Origin: an uncultured Eggerthella sp.
GTDB taxonomy: Bacteria > Actinomycetota > Coriobacteriia > Coriobacteriales > Eggerthellaceae
Reading direction: 5' to 3'
NCBI GenBank assembly: GCA_900542265.1
Contig: UQML01000002.1
Location: 1 to 64,000 of the forward strand
DNA: 64,000 nucleotides
Notes under the pieces: model-generated
The model's input: only the letters and a program-made list of their open reading frames with translations
What the model was told of the DNA's origin: nothing
Database searches by the model: none
Shown here: positions 17,490-26,869 of the stretch, piece after piece
How positions within the stretch are numbered: the first letter of the stretch is position 1
Layout of the letters: the number at the start of each line of letters is the position of its first letter
Translations under genes and position numbers: made by a program

Positions 17490-19418
17490 ATGCCCTCTAC
17501 TTCACTCGTTTTAGGAACTGCAGGACATATTGATCACGGCAAATCAACTCTTGTCAAAGCGCTCACTCACACGGATCCTGATAGATTAGCAGAAGAAAAA
17601 CTTCGCGGCATTACCATTGAACTTGGTTTTGCCAATCTTGAACTACCAAGTGGCAAGAGTATTAGTATTGTTGATGTACCAGGTCATGAACGTTTTGTGC
17701 GGCAGATGGTTTCTGGAACAACCGGCATTGACCTAGCTCTCTTGGTTATTGCTGCCGATGATGGCATTATGCCTCAGACTATTGAACACGCTGCCGTTCT
17801 TGAGCTTCTCCATATATCAAAAGGAATTGTTGCGCTCACTAAAGCAGATCTCGTTGATGAAGAATGGCTCGCCTTCATGAAAGATGAGATCGATACCTTT
17901 ACCACAGCTCATTTCGGAAGCGCCTGGCCTACTGTCGCAGTTTCTTCAGTTACCGGCAATGGGATTGATGAACTTAAACAATGCATCGATGAGGTTGCCA
18001 AGACCATTACACGTCCCCAAACGAATTCACTCGCGCGTATGCCTCTTGATCGCGTCTTTACCCTCAAAGGAATAGGCACTGTGGTAACAGGAACTCTCTG
18101 GTCGGGCAAAATCCAAATTGACGATGAACTTGAGCTATATCCATCACAACTTACTACAAGCGTGCGTTCTATCCAAATGCATAATCACGACACAAAAACA
18201 GCTTCCGCAGGCAATCGCGTCGCACTCAATTTGCGGGGTATCACTCTTGATCAAATCAAGCCTGGTGATTTTATTGCTACGCCAAACAGCATTAATCCTT
18301 CTGATCGTTTTGACGCACAGCTTACCTACGCGGATCCTTTTCAAAGTGGAAAGCCTCTTAAAAGTGGTGTGCGTGTTCATGTTGCTCATGGAACAAAAGA
18401 AACACTTGGTCGTGTTCTCCTTATGAACGGGGCTGAGCATCTTAATCCCGGCGAAACAGCACTTGCGCAAATTCGTCTCGAGCAACCACTTCCCTTATCT
18501 TTTGAGGATCGCTTTATTATTCGCTCTTATTCTCCCGTGTCTGTCATTGGCGGGGGTATAGTACTAGCACCACACCCCCGCCGTCGCACCACTTTAAAGG
18601 CCGATGAGACATCTTTGCTTGATGCACTCATCCAAGGTGACACTAAAACCGCCTTGCAAGCCTATTTCCAAGGTGCCTATCGCTTTATTACAAAAGAACA
18701 GCTTATTCATGACCTCAGTTTACCTGAATCAACGCTTGATAACTTGCTTGATGAAGCCCTACAACAACGACGCATTGTTAGATGTTCAGCAAAACAGTCC
18801 TATTATGTCCATATTCCACTTGTCCAAAAGACCGTGAGCGCACTTGAGTCAACACTTCTTTCGTTTCATCATGAGCACCCTCTAGCAACAGGTATTTCCA
18901 AAGAAGCTTTACGACATAAGGTCAATGCAGCATTTACTCCTGATGAATTTGACGCCATCCTCGTTGAAGCCATGCGCCAAAACAAAGCAACCAGTGCAGA
19001 TGGTGAAGTTTCCCATCCTCAAGCAAGCGCGGGAGCACGCATGGCAGAAAAAAAATTACAACACGATATTATGAACGTATTGATACAGGCAGCACCCCTA
19101 CCACTTTCTCCTGATGGCCTCTCTGAAAAAATCAAAGCCTCCTCGCCAGAAATTGGCAAGGCGCTCAGTGCGCTCATCAAAGAAGGAGCCGTTGTCAAAG
19201 TAGCGCACGATACCTACTACGCACAAACCACCCTTGATGAATTTGCGCTTACCATACGCTCCTACCTTACAGAGAACACTTCAGCCACCGCAGCACAACT
19301 CAAAGAAGCCCTACATACTTCACGGAAATACGCAATGCCTCTTCTGGAATATTTTGATGAGATTCGTCTTACTAAAAGAGAGGGTGACTTGCGCTTTTTA
19401 TACAATTCAGCCCATTAG
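17490..19418 (+). CDS. selB: Selenocysteine-specific elongation factor SelB
   Basis: GTPase that brings Sec-tRNA(Sec) to UGA codons followed by a SECIS. 642 residues. G-domain: G1 GTAGHIDHGKSTL, the RGITIELGFA switch region, DVPGHERFV, and TKADL. Then two beta domains with RVFTLKGIGTVVTGTLWSG, and a C-terminal half (about 370-642) of winged-helix repeats that bind the SECIS. It starts 12 bases after selA with an AAGGAGG site; selC follows. Its presence supports reading the fdhA TGA as Sec. Confidence 0.96.
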   Translation: MPSTSLVLGTAGHIDHGKSTLVKALTHTDPDRLAEEKLRGITIELGFANLELPSGKSISIVDVPGHERFVRQMVSGTTGIDLALLVIAADDGIMPQTIEHAAVLELLHISKGIVALTKADLVDEEWLAFMKDEIDTFTTAHFGSAWPTVAVSSVTGNGIDELKQCIDEVAKTITRPQTNSLARMPLDRVFTLKGIGTVVTGTLWSGKIQIDDELELYPSQLTTSVRSIQMHNHDTKTASAGNRVALNLRGITLDQIKPGDFIATPNSINPSDRFDAQLTYADPFQSGKPLKSGVRVHVAHGTKETLGRVLLMNGAEHLNPGETALAQIRLEQPLPLSFEDRFIIRSYSPVSVIGGGIVLAPHPRRRTTLKADETSLLDALIQGDTKTALQAYFQGAYRFITKEQLIHDLSLPESTLDNLLDEALQQRRIVRCSAKQSYYVHIPLVQKTVSALESTLLSFHHEHPLATGISKEALRHKVNAAFTPDEFDAILVEAMRQNKATSADGEVSHPQASAGARMAEKKLQHDIMNVLIQAAPLPLSPDGLSEKIKASSPEIGKALSALIKEGAVVKVAHDTYYAQTTLDEFALTIRSYLTENTSATAAQLKEALHTSRKYAMPLLEYFDEIRLTKREGDLRFLYNSAH

Positions 19419-19569
19419 AACAATACCGCTCACCGCCAAAAAACCGATTCTCTCCCCAAAACTTGCTTCTGACCAGGGATTGGACAGGTTCACCGAACGA
19501 TATGAACCACATATCCCAACCAATGCATGACCCGTACTGGCACCATAAAATATACTCTATACTGAAATT

Positions 19570-19666
19570 GGAGATGGATGAAACCTGGTGGTTTCCGCGG
19601 CCTTCAAAGCCGTTGTGAGGCGCGCAGAACGTCTCGGATGTGTTCGATTCGCATGCATCTCCGCCA
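19570..19666 (+). tRNA. selC: tRNA-Sec (UCA)
   Basis: 97 bases including encoded CCA. Acceptor GGAGATG (19570-19576) pairs with CATCTCC (19656-19662). The anticodon loop CTTCAAA carries TCA. A long variable arm lies before the T-arm, whose loop is TTCGATT. The length, UCA anticodon and extended acceptor/T stack are diagnostic of bacterial tRNA-Sec. Pair 8 of the acceptor appears to be a G-G mismatch. Lies 151 bases behind selB. Confidence 0.95.
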
Positions 19667-19679
19667 TTTCACTGTAATG

Positions 19680-19730
19680 AAACAGGCCTATAAGAGCTTT
19701 GCTATTGCACTTAGTCTTATAGGCCTGTTT
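19680..19730. terminator. Hairpin downstream of selC
   Basis: Perfect 16-base inverted repeat: 19680-19695 with 19715-19730 (AAACAGGCCTATAAGA and its complement), loop of 19 bases, with A- and T-rich outer ends (A's before, TTT at the end). It starts 13 bases after selC and probably ends that transcript. Confidence 0.65.
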
Positions 19731-19763
19731 GCAATTCGGATAAAAGGATTCTTGAAACACAAT

Positions 19764-19795
19764 CAAAAAAAGAAGGTCAGAAGTCATTTCTGACC
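19764..19795 (-). terminator. Terminator behind tRNA-Thr
   Basis: On the minus strand GGTCAGAA pairs with TTCTGACC (19775-19795) and is followed by TTCTTTTTTT. A classic intrinsic terminator 19 bases behind the tRNA gene. Confidence 0.8.
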
Positions 19796-19813
19796 TCTGA
19801 CCTGGTGTTTTAG

Positions 19814-19889
19814 TGGTGCCGGCGAAAGGAATCGAACCCTCAACCCACTGATTACAAATCAGTTGCGCTACCGTTGCGCCACGCCGGCA
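19814..19889 (-). tRNA. tRNA-Thr (UGU)
   Basis: 76 bases with encoded CCA. Acceptor TGCCGGC pairs with GCCGGCA; the anticodon arm is ACTGA-TTTGTAA-TCAGT, giving anticodon TGT; the T-loop GGTTCGATTCC is canonical. A good intrinsic terminator follows. Confidence 0.95.
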
Positions 19890-19969
19890 AGGCTTGTCTA
19901 TTATACAACAGAGTCGATCGTTTACAAGATCAATCTTTACTTTTAGGAGTTGGTTTTACGCCCGTTGGT

Positions 19970-20872
19970 TTAAGTCGTTGGTTTTACGCCCGTACCATCA
20001 AAGCAAGGGATAAAGCTCTCTTCACACGCTCCCCCCTCTTGCCAAAAATACTCGCCAAAACCAAGCTCATCAGCATAATTAAGCAATGCCTCATAATCAT
20101 TCTCAGTAACTTGTGCTTCAAGACCAAAATGCTCAAGCTTATCAGGTGCCAATAATGAGGTAAATTGATTCATAATTGAGAAAAGCACACGTCCATCAGC
20201 ATAAGAAGAGAGCGTATCCAAAGCAGCATACGAATTTTTTACGTATCCTGGAAGAACAAGATGGCGCACAATGACGCCTTTGGTCATAAGTCCCGCCTCG
20301 TTAAAGATAGGCTTACCTACCTGTGCATACATTGCCTCAAGGGCATCAAGAGCAACACGCGGATAGTCAGCAGCTGATGAGAGAATGCGCGCCACATCGG
20401 CATCCGCGTATTTATAGTCAGTCAAATAAATATCCACTACACCATCCATGGCAGCAAGACTAGCAGCGCTTTCATATCCCGAAGTGTTGTATACCACAGG
20501 AATAGAAAGCGCACCACATTCTTTTAAGTCCCGCAAGATAGGGGCAATGAGGTTAACATAATGGGTTGGCGTCACTAAATTAATATTGGCAGCATGCTCC
20601 TCATTTTGGAGACGTAATACAATCTGACGAAATTCTGCAGCACTCACCTCTATTCCGGCGCCTGCTGCTAATTCTTTGTTTTGACAATAAACGCAGTGCA
20701 GTGGGCAATAGGAGAAAAAGATTGCACCCGATCCCTGATCACCAACCAAGGGAGGCTCTTCCCACCAATGAAGCGCAGCTCGTCCAATACGCAGCGTATT
20801 GGACGCACCACATACGCCTACTGCGACACGGCGATCCACCTTGCAGCCACGAGGACAAAGATTGCAAGTCAT
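19970..20872 (-). CDS. Radical SAM protein, PflX-like (PFL-activase related)
   Basis: 300-residue radical SAM protein resembling the uncharacterised PflX group of pyruvate formate-lyase activase homologs. An N-terminal Cys cluster CNLCPRGC precedes the radical SAM motif CPLHCVYCQN near residue 55. The pattern NLVTPTHYV and PVVYNTSGYE fits the group. Its substrate is not known. It follows the His-tailed dehydrogenase-like gene by 33 bases, and the two may be cotranscribed. ATG with AAGG upstream. Confidence 0.85.
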   Translation of the reverse strand: MTCNLCPRGCKVDRRVAVGVCGASNTLRIGRAALHWWEEPPLVGDQGSGAIFFSYCPLHCVYCQNKELAAGAGIEVSAAEFRQIVLRLQNEEHAANINLVTPTHYVNLIAPILRDLKECGALSIPVVYNTSGYESAASLAAMDGVVDIYLTDYKYADADVARILSSAADYPRVALDALEAMYAQVGKPIFNEAGLMTKGVIVRHLVLPGYVKNSYAALDTLSSYADGRVLFSIMNQFTSLLAPDKLEHFGLEAQVTENDYEALLNYADELGFGEYFWQEGGACEESFIPCFDGTGVKPTT

Positions 20873-20905
20873 ACGCTACCTTACTGCCCATCAACAAAGG
20901 AGTTG

Positions 20906-21910
20906 TTAGTTTGCACTAAAGCCATAGTCATGAGGTTCTTCATGGTCCCCATGATCATGATGGCGATGATGATCATGACCGCAGGTGCACCCGTCGCTAT
21001 CGCATTCTGCTTCATAATCTTCAAACTCAAACCCATCTGCAGAGTCAGAATTGTATTCACCCTCTACGGCAGCCCAATTCAAATTGAAGGCTTTTGTCTC
21101 TTCTTCAGGAGCAAACAATAACGACAATGCAGCAGGATTATACGTCGCGCCACCTACAAGTGCGAGTAACTCATAAAAATGAAACGATGCGTCTGCCTGA
21201 GGCATAAGCGTGTCAGTTTCTTCAAGCCAAGAAAGAGCAGCAGCAAGTTCTGCCATTACTATGCCAATAGTGTAGGTGCCCTCAAAATCAGACTCAATTA
21301 CGGCTTGCACAAAACTGTCCTGAGCAGAGCCAAGACCAACACTTGTCATAAGAATATCGACAAGATCTTCTGGATCACAAGGAACATCGGTCATACGCAA
21401 TGACGCAAATGCCTCAACTAAACTCACCATGCCTGAAGCGGTTGCAATGGTATGTGACATCTTATAGGCTTGTGCATCCGACACCGTTCCAACCAGCAAA
21501 ACACGTGTGGCAAGCACCTGTAACATATCACGCACTTGCTCATAAGCGTCATGTTCTGCACCAACAACAATCACAAGATTATCAGATGCAAAAGCATTGT
21601 GAGCAACAGGGTTTTTTACCAGTAAAGGAGCAGCTACCAAAGTGGCACCATTAACGCTTGCCAGCTGATAGAGCTCCTCAGCAAAGGAAGGAATTGCTGG
21701 CGATAAGTCAACAAACACTGCCTTTTCTCGGGCATTCATGACTATCCCATCGTCACCAAAATAAAGCTCTTCAAGGCCAGAAAGAGAAGCGTCATAGGTA
21801 AAAATCACTTCAGCTGAGGATGCGTTTGATTTGGTGTAACCTGCATCACACAAAAGCGGAGTCAAAGCAGATGAGATAACCTCATCGCCCAAAAATGCAA
21901 AGGTTGTCAT
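20906..21910 (-). CDS. Beta-hydroxyacid dehydrogenase-like protein with Cys/His-rich tail
   Basis: 334 residues. The fold pattern is that of 6-phosphogluconate/3-hydroxyisobutyrate dehydrogenase relatives: an N-terminal Rossmann-like domain and an all-alpha domain starting with DAQAYKMSHTIATAS, where the Lys matches the family's catalytic Lys. The usual nucleotide loop GxGxMG reads LGDEVIS, so cofactor binding is doubtful. The end is CDSDGCTCGHDHHRHHDHGD and more, with three Cys and eight His, a clear metal-binding tail. Function unknown. It lies 5 bases behind a DegV gene and ahead of the PflX-like gene. Confidence 0.7.
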   Translation of the reverse strand: MTTFAFLGDEVISSALTPLLCDAGYTKSNASSAEVIFTYDASLSGLEELYFGDDGIVMNAREKAVFVDLSPAIPSFAEELYQLASVNGATLVAAPLLVKNPVAHNAFASDNLVIVVGAEHDAYEQVRDMLQVLATRVLLVGTVSDAQAYKMSHTIATASGMVSLVEAFASLRMTDVPCDPEDLVDILMTSVGLGSAQDSFVQAVIESDFEGTYTIGIVMAELAAALSWLEETDTLMPQADASFHFYELLALVGGATYNPAALSLLFAPEEETKAFNLNWAAVEGEYNSDSADGFEFEDYEAECDSDGCTCGHDHHRHHDHGDHEEPHDYGFSAN

Positions 21911-21915
21911 AAAAA

Positions 21916-22839
21916 CTACTTTCTTTTAATTTTATTAGCAATACGATCTGCCATAGAAATCTCTTCACGTTGGTCTTTACCCCAAAACACAATAGAAAGC
22001 ATATCTGGACCGACATGAGAACCAATAACAGGACCGATTGATGTTTCAAGAATCATGGCTGATTCATCATTGTCACGAATCATATCAGCAAAACGCTTGG
22101 CATCTTTTTCGCAGTCAGCATTGCCTGTGACCACGATATTGGGATGTTGATCAACGCGCGTTTTTTCGTAAAACTCGATCATAGTCTTCATACCCTTTTT
22201 TCGACCACGAGCAATACCAACTAAGCCAAGAGTTCCATCATTTTCAATAGTCAAAATAGGCTTAACGTCAAGCTTAGCACCAGCAAAGGCAACCGTTGCA
22301 GGAATGCGTCCACCACGACGAAGCGCCTCGAGATCTTCTACCATAAATTCGCAACGAATATAATTTCTGGATTCACGCGCCCAATCAGCCAACTCTTCTG
22401 CCGTCAAGCCGCGCTCACGCTGACGCAATGCCTCGTAAACAAAAAGCGCTTCTGCAGTAGAGGCCAAACGCGTATCAACAACAGTAACATCTAATTCAGG
22501 ATCCTCTTCTTTTAACTGTTCGAGTACCATACAAGCAGTGTCATACGTACCTGAAAGACCGGAGGAGAAGCAAAAATAAACTGCTGGCTTTCCTTGTTCG
22601 CGCGCCCACTTGAATGCTTGCGTGAGTGCTGACATAGAAAGTTGTGCGGTATGAGGTTCCTCGCCTTTGCGCATACCATCGAAGAAATCTTTGGCAGAAG
22701 AAGTCACAAACAGATCATCGCTGTGTTCGCCTTGACTGTCAAAATAGGGAAACTCGAGAAGATATACCCCATCGCGTGCAACTACATCAGAGAGTAAATC
22801 ACAACATGAATCAATGATCAAATTGCATTGTGGTTCCAC
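21916..22839 (-). CDS. DegV family fatty acid-binding protein
   Basis: DegV (FakB-like) proteins bind a fatty acid and present it to the kinase FakA. Recognised by NLIIDSCCDL at the N-terminus, CFSSGLSGTYDTA, VDTRLASTAEAL, LRRGGRIP and the C-terminal GPVIGSHVGPDMLSIVFWG. I prefer the GTG at 22839 (307 residues), which has AAAGGA at the right distance; a GTG at 22860 is the alternative. A second DegV gene lies upstream, suggesting different fatty-acid preferences. Confidence 0.85.
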   Translation of the reverse strand: MEPQCNLIIDSCCDLLSDVVARDGVYLLEFPYFDSQGEHSDDLFVTSSAKDFFDGMRKGEEPHTAQLSMSALTQAFKWAREQGKPAVYFCFSSGLSGTYDTACMVLEQLKEEDPELDVTVVDTRLASTAEALFVYEALRQRERGLTAEELADWARESRNYIRCEFMVEDLEALRRGGRIPATVAFAGAKLDVKPILTIENDGTLGLVGIARGRKKGMKTMIEFYEKTRVDQHPNIVVTGNADCEKDAKRFADMIRDNDESAMILETSIGPVIGSHVGPDMLSIVFWGKDQREEISMADRIANKIKRK

Positions 22840-22918
22840 TTTAATCCTTTCGCAGGGCACCTTGCATGCTTTGTGTGCTTTTTACAATACGTGCGCCTTT
22901 GCAATTAAACGTTTCTTG

Positions 22919-23824
22919 CTAACCAACACAAACGAGGTCAGCAAGATTTTGCGTGTATTTTCCTTCAAGATTATTCCGGCATTCATACACAACACCAATG
23001 GCTGGTCCAACATGAACACCCAAAACGGGGCTTACAGGAACAACGCATACCTCATCATCAACCAAGGGTTCAACCTGTTCACGTGCCCAGGTAAGCGCTG
23101 GCGCCTTACTGCCAATGTATTGCACAGCCAATCGCGCTAAACCACCATGCTGCTTGGCATCTTCTTGCACAATATCAAGGACTTTTGTAAGTGCCTTTTT
23201 CATCGTGCGTGCTTTGCTTATGCTGGTCGCTTCCCCATTTCTTACCGTCAGAATCGGAACCAGTTTTATAAGATTACCAATAAGAGCTGCTGCTCCGCCA
23301 ATACGCCCTCCTTTTTGCAAAAAGGTAAGAGACTCTGGCACAAAAAGAAAACGGGTACGCACAATACCATCAAGAACCGCTTGAATAGCCTGTTTAAGAT
23401 CAGAGCCTTTTTCTATTGCCTGCCCGCCATCAAGTACAGGCATTCCTTCATCAAGTCCAGTTGAGGCAGAATCAATCATGGCATACTTGAAGTCAGGATA
23501 GCGCTCTTTTACCGCACGCGCTGCGCGAATAGAACCTTCGTAGGTGCCAGACATGCGAGAAGAAATCCAAACACCTAAGACCTCATCTCCTGCTTGAGCT
23601 CTCGCTTCGAAATATTGTTCTAGCTCATGTTGCGATGGTTGACTTGAAACAGGCGGATTATCTGCCATATGATAGATATCTTGATAAAAAGCATCAAGAT
23701 CCATTTCCGCATCTTTATACTCAACGTCGTTGTAGTTTACGTGCAGCGTTAACACATCTATGTGATAGCGCTTTTGCAAATCAACAGGAATCGAAGCTAC
23801 TGAATCAGTTACGATGCGAACCAT
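22919..23824 (-). CDS. DegV family fatty acid-binding protein
   Basis: 301 residues with the family signatures MVRIVTDSVASIP, SSRMSGTYEGSIRAAR, IDSASTGLDEGM, LQKGGRIGGAAALIG and PVLGVHVGPAIGVVYE. Presumed cytoplasmic carrier of a fatty acid for phosphorylation. Only distantly like the neighbouring DegV gene, so the pair is an old duplication rather than a recent one. It follows pncB by 47 bases. Confidence 0.88.
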   Translation of the reverse strand: MVRIVTDSVASIPVDLQKRYHIDVLTLHVNYNDVEYKDAEMDLDAFYQDIYHMADNPPVSSQPSQHELEQYFEARAQAGDEVLGVWISSRMSGTYEGSIRAARAVKERYPDFKYAMIDSASTGLDEGMPVLDGGQAIEKGSDLKQAIQAVLDGIVRTRFLFVPESLTFLQKGGRIGGAAALIGNLIKLVPILTVRNGEATSISKARTMKKALTKVLDIVQEDAKQHGGLARLAVQYIGSKAPALTWAREQVEPLVDDEVCVVPVSPVLGVHVGPAIGVVYECRNNLEGKYTQNLADLVCVG

Positions 23825-23871
23825 AAGCGCTCCTTACCCCTTACCATCATGACATGCTCCTATACCGTTTT

Positions 23872-25332
23872 TTACGCTAGATGCAAAAGTGAAGAAACAA
23901 GCTCTTTGCGTCGTTGGAAAAGCCCGTATTCAAGTCCTACAGGATAAGAATGAGGATTCAAAATACGTTTCTGGCTCTCATCAAGCAAGCTCAGTTGCTC
24001 AGCGCAACGCACCTGAGCCACCAATGCATCACAATGATCAGACGCTAACACAACCTGCCCTTTTTGGGCGAGCGGTTGCAAGAGTGTAATCCATTCTTTG
24101 CCAGATAGATTCTTTTGTCGCAAAGAATCTGCCGGGTCGACAATAATTTCTCTATCAACGCCACACTTGGTATCAAAGACCATGTCACCTGCGAGCAATC
24201 CAGATGCGTGGAAATATCGACGCACATCAAGAATGCCAGGAACGGTAAGTTTTGAGGCATTACCTGAAACTTTAACGCAATCACACCACTCTTGCCCGGG
24301 AAGCTTTTTTGCAGCAAGTTTATACACGCAACCCAATGCGGGCTGATCATAGGCAGTGGCTAACTTAGTTCCAACACCCCACGAGTTTACCGGAGCTCCA
24401 GCATCCCGAATGGATTTGATGGTATATTCATCAAGATCATTAGATAAAACAATACCAACTTGAGGAAGACCTGCTGCATCAAGCATCGCGCGAGCACGCT
24501 TTGCTTCCCAAGCCAAGTCACCAGAGTCAATACGAATGGCAGTAAGACGTTCTCCTCGTGCCTCCATCTCATGTCCAACGATAATGGCATTTTGAATACC
24601 TTGTTGAATGTCATAAGTGTCTACGAGAAGCACGCAATTGGTTGGAAATATATCAGCATAAGCCCTAAATGCTTCAAGCTCAGAATCAAATGCCATTACC
24701 CAAGAATGAGCGTGCGTACCCGAAACAGGAATGCCAAACAATTGACCCGCGAGCACATTAGAAGTTGAAGCACACCCTCCAACCACTGCTGCGCGCGATG
24801 CTGCAACACCGCCATTTTCACCCTGCGCACGACGTAAACCAAACTCCGCCACCGGCGTTTTGGCCTCAAGACAAATACGTGCTGCTTTAGTGGCAATTAA
24901 CGTTTCAAAGTTGATGCAGTTTAGAAGTGCTGTTTCAATTAATTGGCACTGCAAAATTGGACCAGTAACACGCACCAAGGGATCGTTGGGAAATACGACC
25001 GTGCCTTCAAGTACCGCATCAATATCGAGCGTAAGACGCAATTCGTGGAGGTAGCTCAAAAACTCAGGATCAAAAAGGGCACCCCCTCCAGGTGCTGGAA
25101 TTGAAGCAAGATATGCTATATCTTTTTCAGAGAAATGAAATCCCTCGACAAGCAAAGCAATATTTGCCATACCGCAAGCAATAGCATATCCACCCTTAAA
25201 GGGATTTTCTCTAAAAAATGCATGAAAGCACGCCTCTTCATCAATCTTGCCACTGCGCCAATAACCTTGCGCCATGGTGAGCTGGTAAAGATCGGTCAAA
25301 AGAGGATAATCAGTGGCTTCACTCGTCTGCAT
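23872..25332 (-). CDS. pncB: Nicotinate phosphoribosyltransferase
   Basis: Makes nicotinate mononucleotide from nicotinate and PRPP in NAD salvage. About 486 residues from the ATG at 25332. Family landmarks: DYPLLTDLYQLTMAQGYW, AFFRENPFKGGYAIACG, EFGLRRAQGENGG, SGTHAHSWVMAF, and IRIDSGDLAWEAKRAR with GIVLSNDLDEYTI. The length and motifs fit the bacterial pncB2/NAPRT type. The start lies 14 bases inside the ricT reading frame, so translation is probably coupled. Confidence 0.94.
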   Translation of the reverse strand: MQTSEATDYPLLTDLYQLTMAQGYWRSGKIDEEACFHAFFRENPFKGGYAIACGMANIALLVEGFHFSEKDIAYLASIPAPGGGALFDPEFLSYLHELRLTLDIDAVLEGTVVFPNDPLVRVTGPILQCQLIETALLNCINFETLIATKAARICLEAKTPVAEFGLRRAQGENGGVAASRAAVVGGCASTSNVLAGQLFGIPVSGTHAHSWVMAFDSELEAFRAYADIFPTNCVLLVDTYDIQQGIQNAIIVGHEMEARGERLTAIRIDSGDLAWEAKRARAMLDAAGLPQVGIVLSNDLDEYTIKSIRDAGAPVNSWGVGTKLATAYDQPALGCVYKLAAKKLPGQEWCDCVKVSGNASKLTVPGILDVRRYFHASGLLAGDMVFDTKCGVDREIIVDPADSLRQKNLSGKEWITLLQPLAQKGQVVLASDHCDALVAQVRCAEQLSLLDESQKRILNPHSYPVGLEYGLFQRRKELVSSLLHLA

Positions 25333-26869
25333 GACTTGCCTTTCCCGTTCCCGTCGTATGTGTTCGACGACGCGATTTTCTATGAATGTCACCAACGGGT
25401 TTAGGCGTTTGTGTGCCCGCGGTGCTTTTTTGCAAAGGTTGCTGCGATGCTAACTGCTGAGCCTGACGTTGTGATTGACGTGGCGATGAGCTTTTTTGCG
25501 GTGCACGCTGCTTTGCGCGATCAGACTTTCTGCGCACGGACGGTTGTGTTTGAGCCCCCCGCGATGAGCGCTTATCTGTTTTGCGCTCGGTATTATCAGT
25601 ACGCTCGACGCGTTCAGTGCTACGCGTACGTACTTTACGATGAGATCTTGTAGAACGCTCTTTTTGTTTTTCATCACGCTCGCGTATTGTCTCAACGTTG
25701 TCATTATTACCCGCTAACCCTGATGCTTTTTGACCAGGACGCACCCGACGACGAGAAAGCTCATGAGGCGGTACTTTAGCTAAATCTTTTGTGGAGTTGT
25801 CAGCCGCAATTACAGCATTAGTCTTACGACGACGACGCTTGCGAGATGGCTCGCGATTCTCATCACGTCCAGCCGTTGCTTGCTCAAGCGTCGTACCATC
25901 CGTTTTACGAGAACGCTTACCACGTTGTGCCAAAGCAACATCTTCGGCAAATTCAACCGTCTCAACAGCACTGGGTGTGCTTGTTTCAAGAGACGACAAT
26001 ACTGAAATATTGGCATGGCGCTCAAAGGCGGCCTTTCCAACCTTATGCGGTCTTCTTCCTTCTTCAGGCTCATCGAACTCTGCAAGAGGGATGCGATAGG
26101 TTTTTCCTTCTTCGTCAGTCAAGGTGATCATCTCAGAAGGCACATTGACTTCTGAGACACGCATAGCCCCTTCGGGTGTTTCGACTTTAGCGTTAAGTTT
26201 TGGCGCGCGCGCATTAAACTCTTTGTAAGCTTCAAATTCATAGCGCAAACAACACATCAAACGACCGCAAGCACCAGAAATCTTTTGCGGATTCAGAGAA
26301 AGATTTTGCTCTTTTGCCATACGAATGGTGACCGGAGAAAATTCTCCTCCAAGACGCTTACAGCATAGTTCTTGACCGCAGTGACCCAAGCCACCAATAA
26401 TGGCAGCCCCATCGCGTACACCAATTTGTCGCATATCAACACGCACATGAAAATGAGCAGCAAGCTTGCGAACAAGTTCCCTAAAATCAACACGCTCTTC
26501 AGACTCAAAATAAAAAACAGCCTTGTCTCCATCAAAGAGGAACTCAACCATGACGGGATGCATGTCAATATCAGTCTCTTCGACCATCTCTTTAAAAACA
26601 ACCAGCGCCTCATTACCCTGAATCTCAAGATCAGCTACGCGCGCTTCATCCTCAGGCGTTGCAAGACGCTCAACTGGCTGCAAGGGAGAGTTGAGTTCTT
26701 CAATCAACTCATCACTTACTTCTAAAATATCTGAAGTTGCAATACCAAATTCACGACCACGCTTTGTGGTCACTATAACGGAGTCCCCTTCATGGATATC
26801 CAACCCATTGGGATCAAACCACAAAACCTTGGGTCCTACCTGCAACTTAATGGGTGCTACCGAATACAT
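25319..26869 (-). CDS. ricT: PSP1/RicT-like protein with long basic tail
   Basis: The N-terminal 265 residues match RicT/YaaT (PSP1 domain), part of the RicAFT complex that affects RNase Y and RNA processing in Bacillus. Landmarks are LGHCGQELCCKRLGG and SGACGRLMCCLRYE, whose Cys can bind FeS clusters with partners. From about residue 330 to 516 the protein is Arg/Lys/Ser/Gln-rich and probably disordered, unlike the 275-residue Bacillus protein; an RNA-binding role for this tail is inference. It lies between holB and pncB with overlaps on both sides, the same holB-ricT order found in other Gram-positives. Confidence 0.88.
   Translation of the reverse strand: MYSVAPIKLQVGPKVLWFDPNGLDIHEGDSVIVTTKRGREFGIATSDILEVSDELIEELNSPLQPVERLATPEDEARVADLEIQGNEALVVFKEMVEETDIDMHPVMVEFLFDGDKAVFYFESEERVDFRELVRKLAAHFHVRVDMRQIGVRDGAAIIGGLGHCGQELCCKRLGGEFSPVTIRMAKEQNLSLNPQKISGACGRLMCCLRYEFEAYKEFNARAPKLNAKVETPEGAMRVSEVNVPSEMITLTDEEGKTYRIPLAEFDEPEEGRRPHKVGKAAFERHANISVLSSLETSTPSAVETVEFAEDVALAQRGKRSRKTDGTTLEQATAGRDENREPSRKRRRRKTNAVIAADNSTKDLAKVPPHELSRRRVRPGQKASGLAGNNDNVETIRERDEKQKERSTRSHRKVRTRSTERVERTDNTERKTDKRSSRGAQTQPSVRRKSDRAKQRAPQKSSSPRQSQRQAQQLASQQPLQKSTAGTQTPKPVGDIHRKSRRRTHTTGTGKASHADE

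Noticed and set aside
19570..19666. Integration of a mobile element at selC
   Set aside because: selC is a known integration target, but no integrase, direct repeat of the tRNA end or foreign genes follow.
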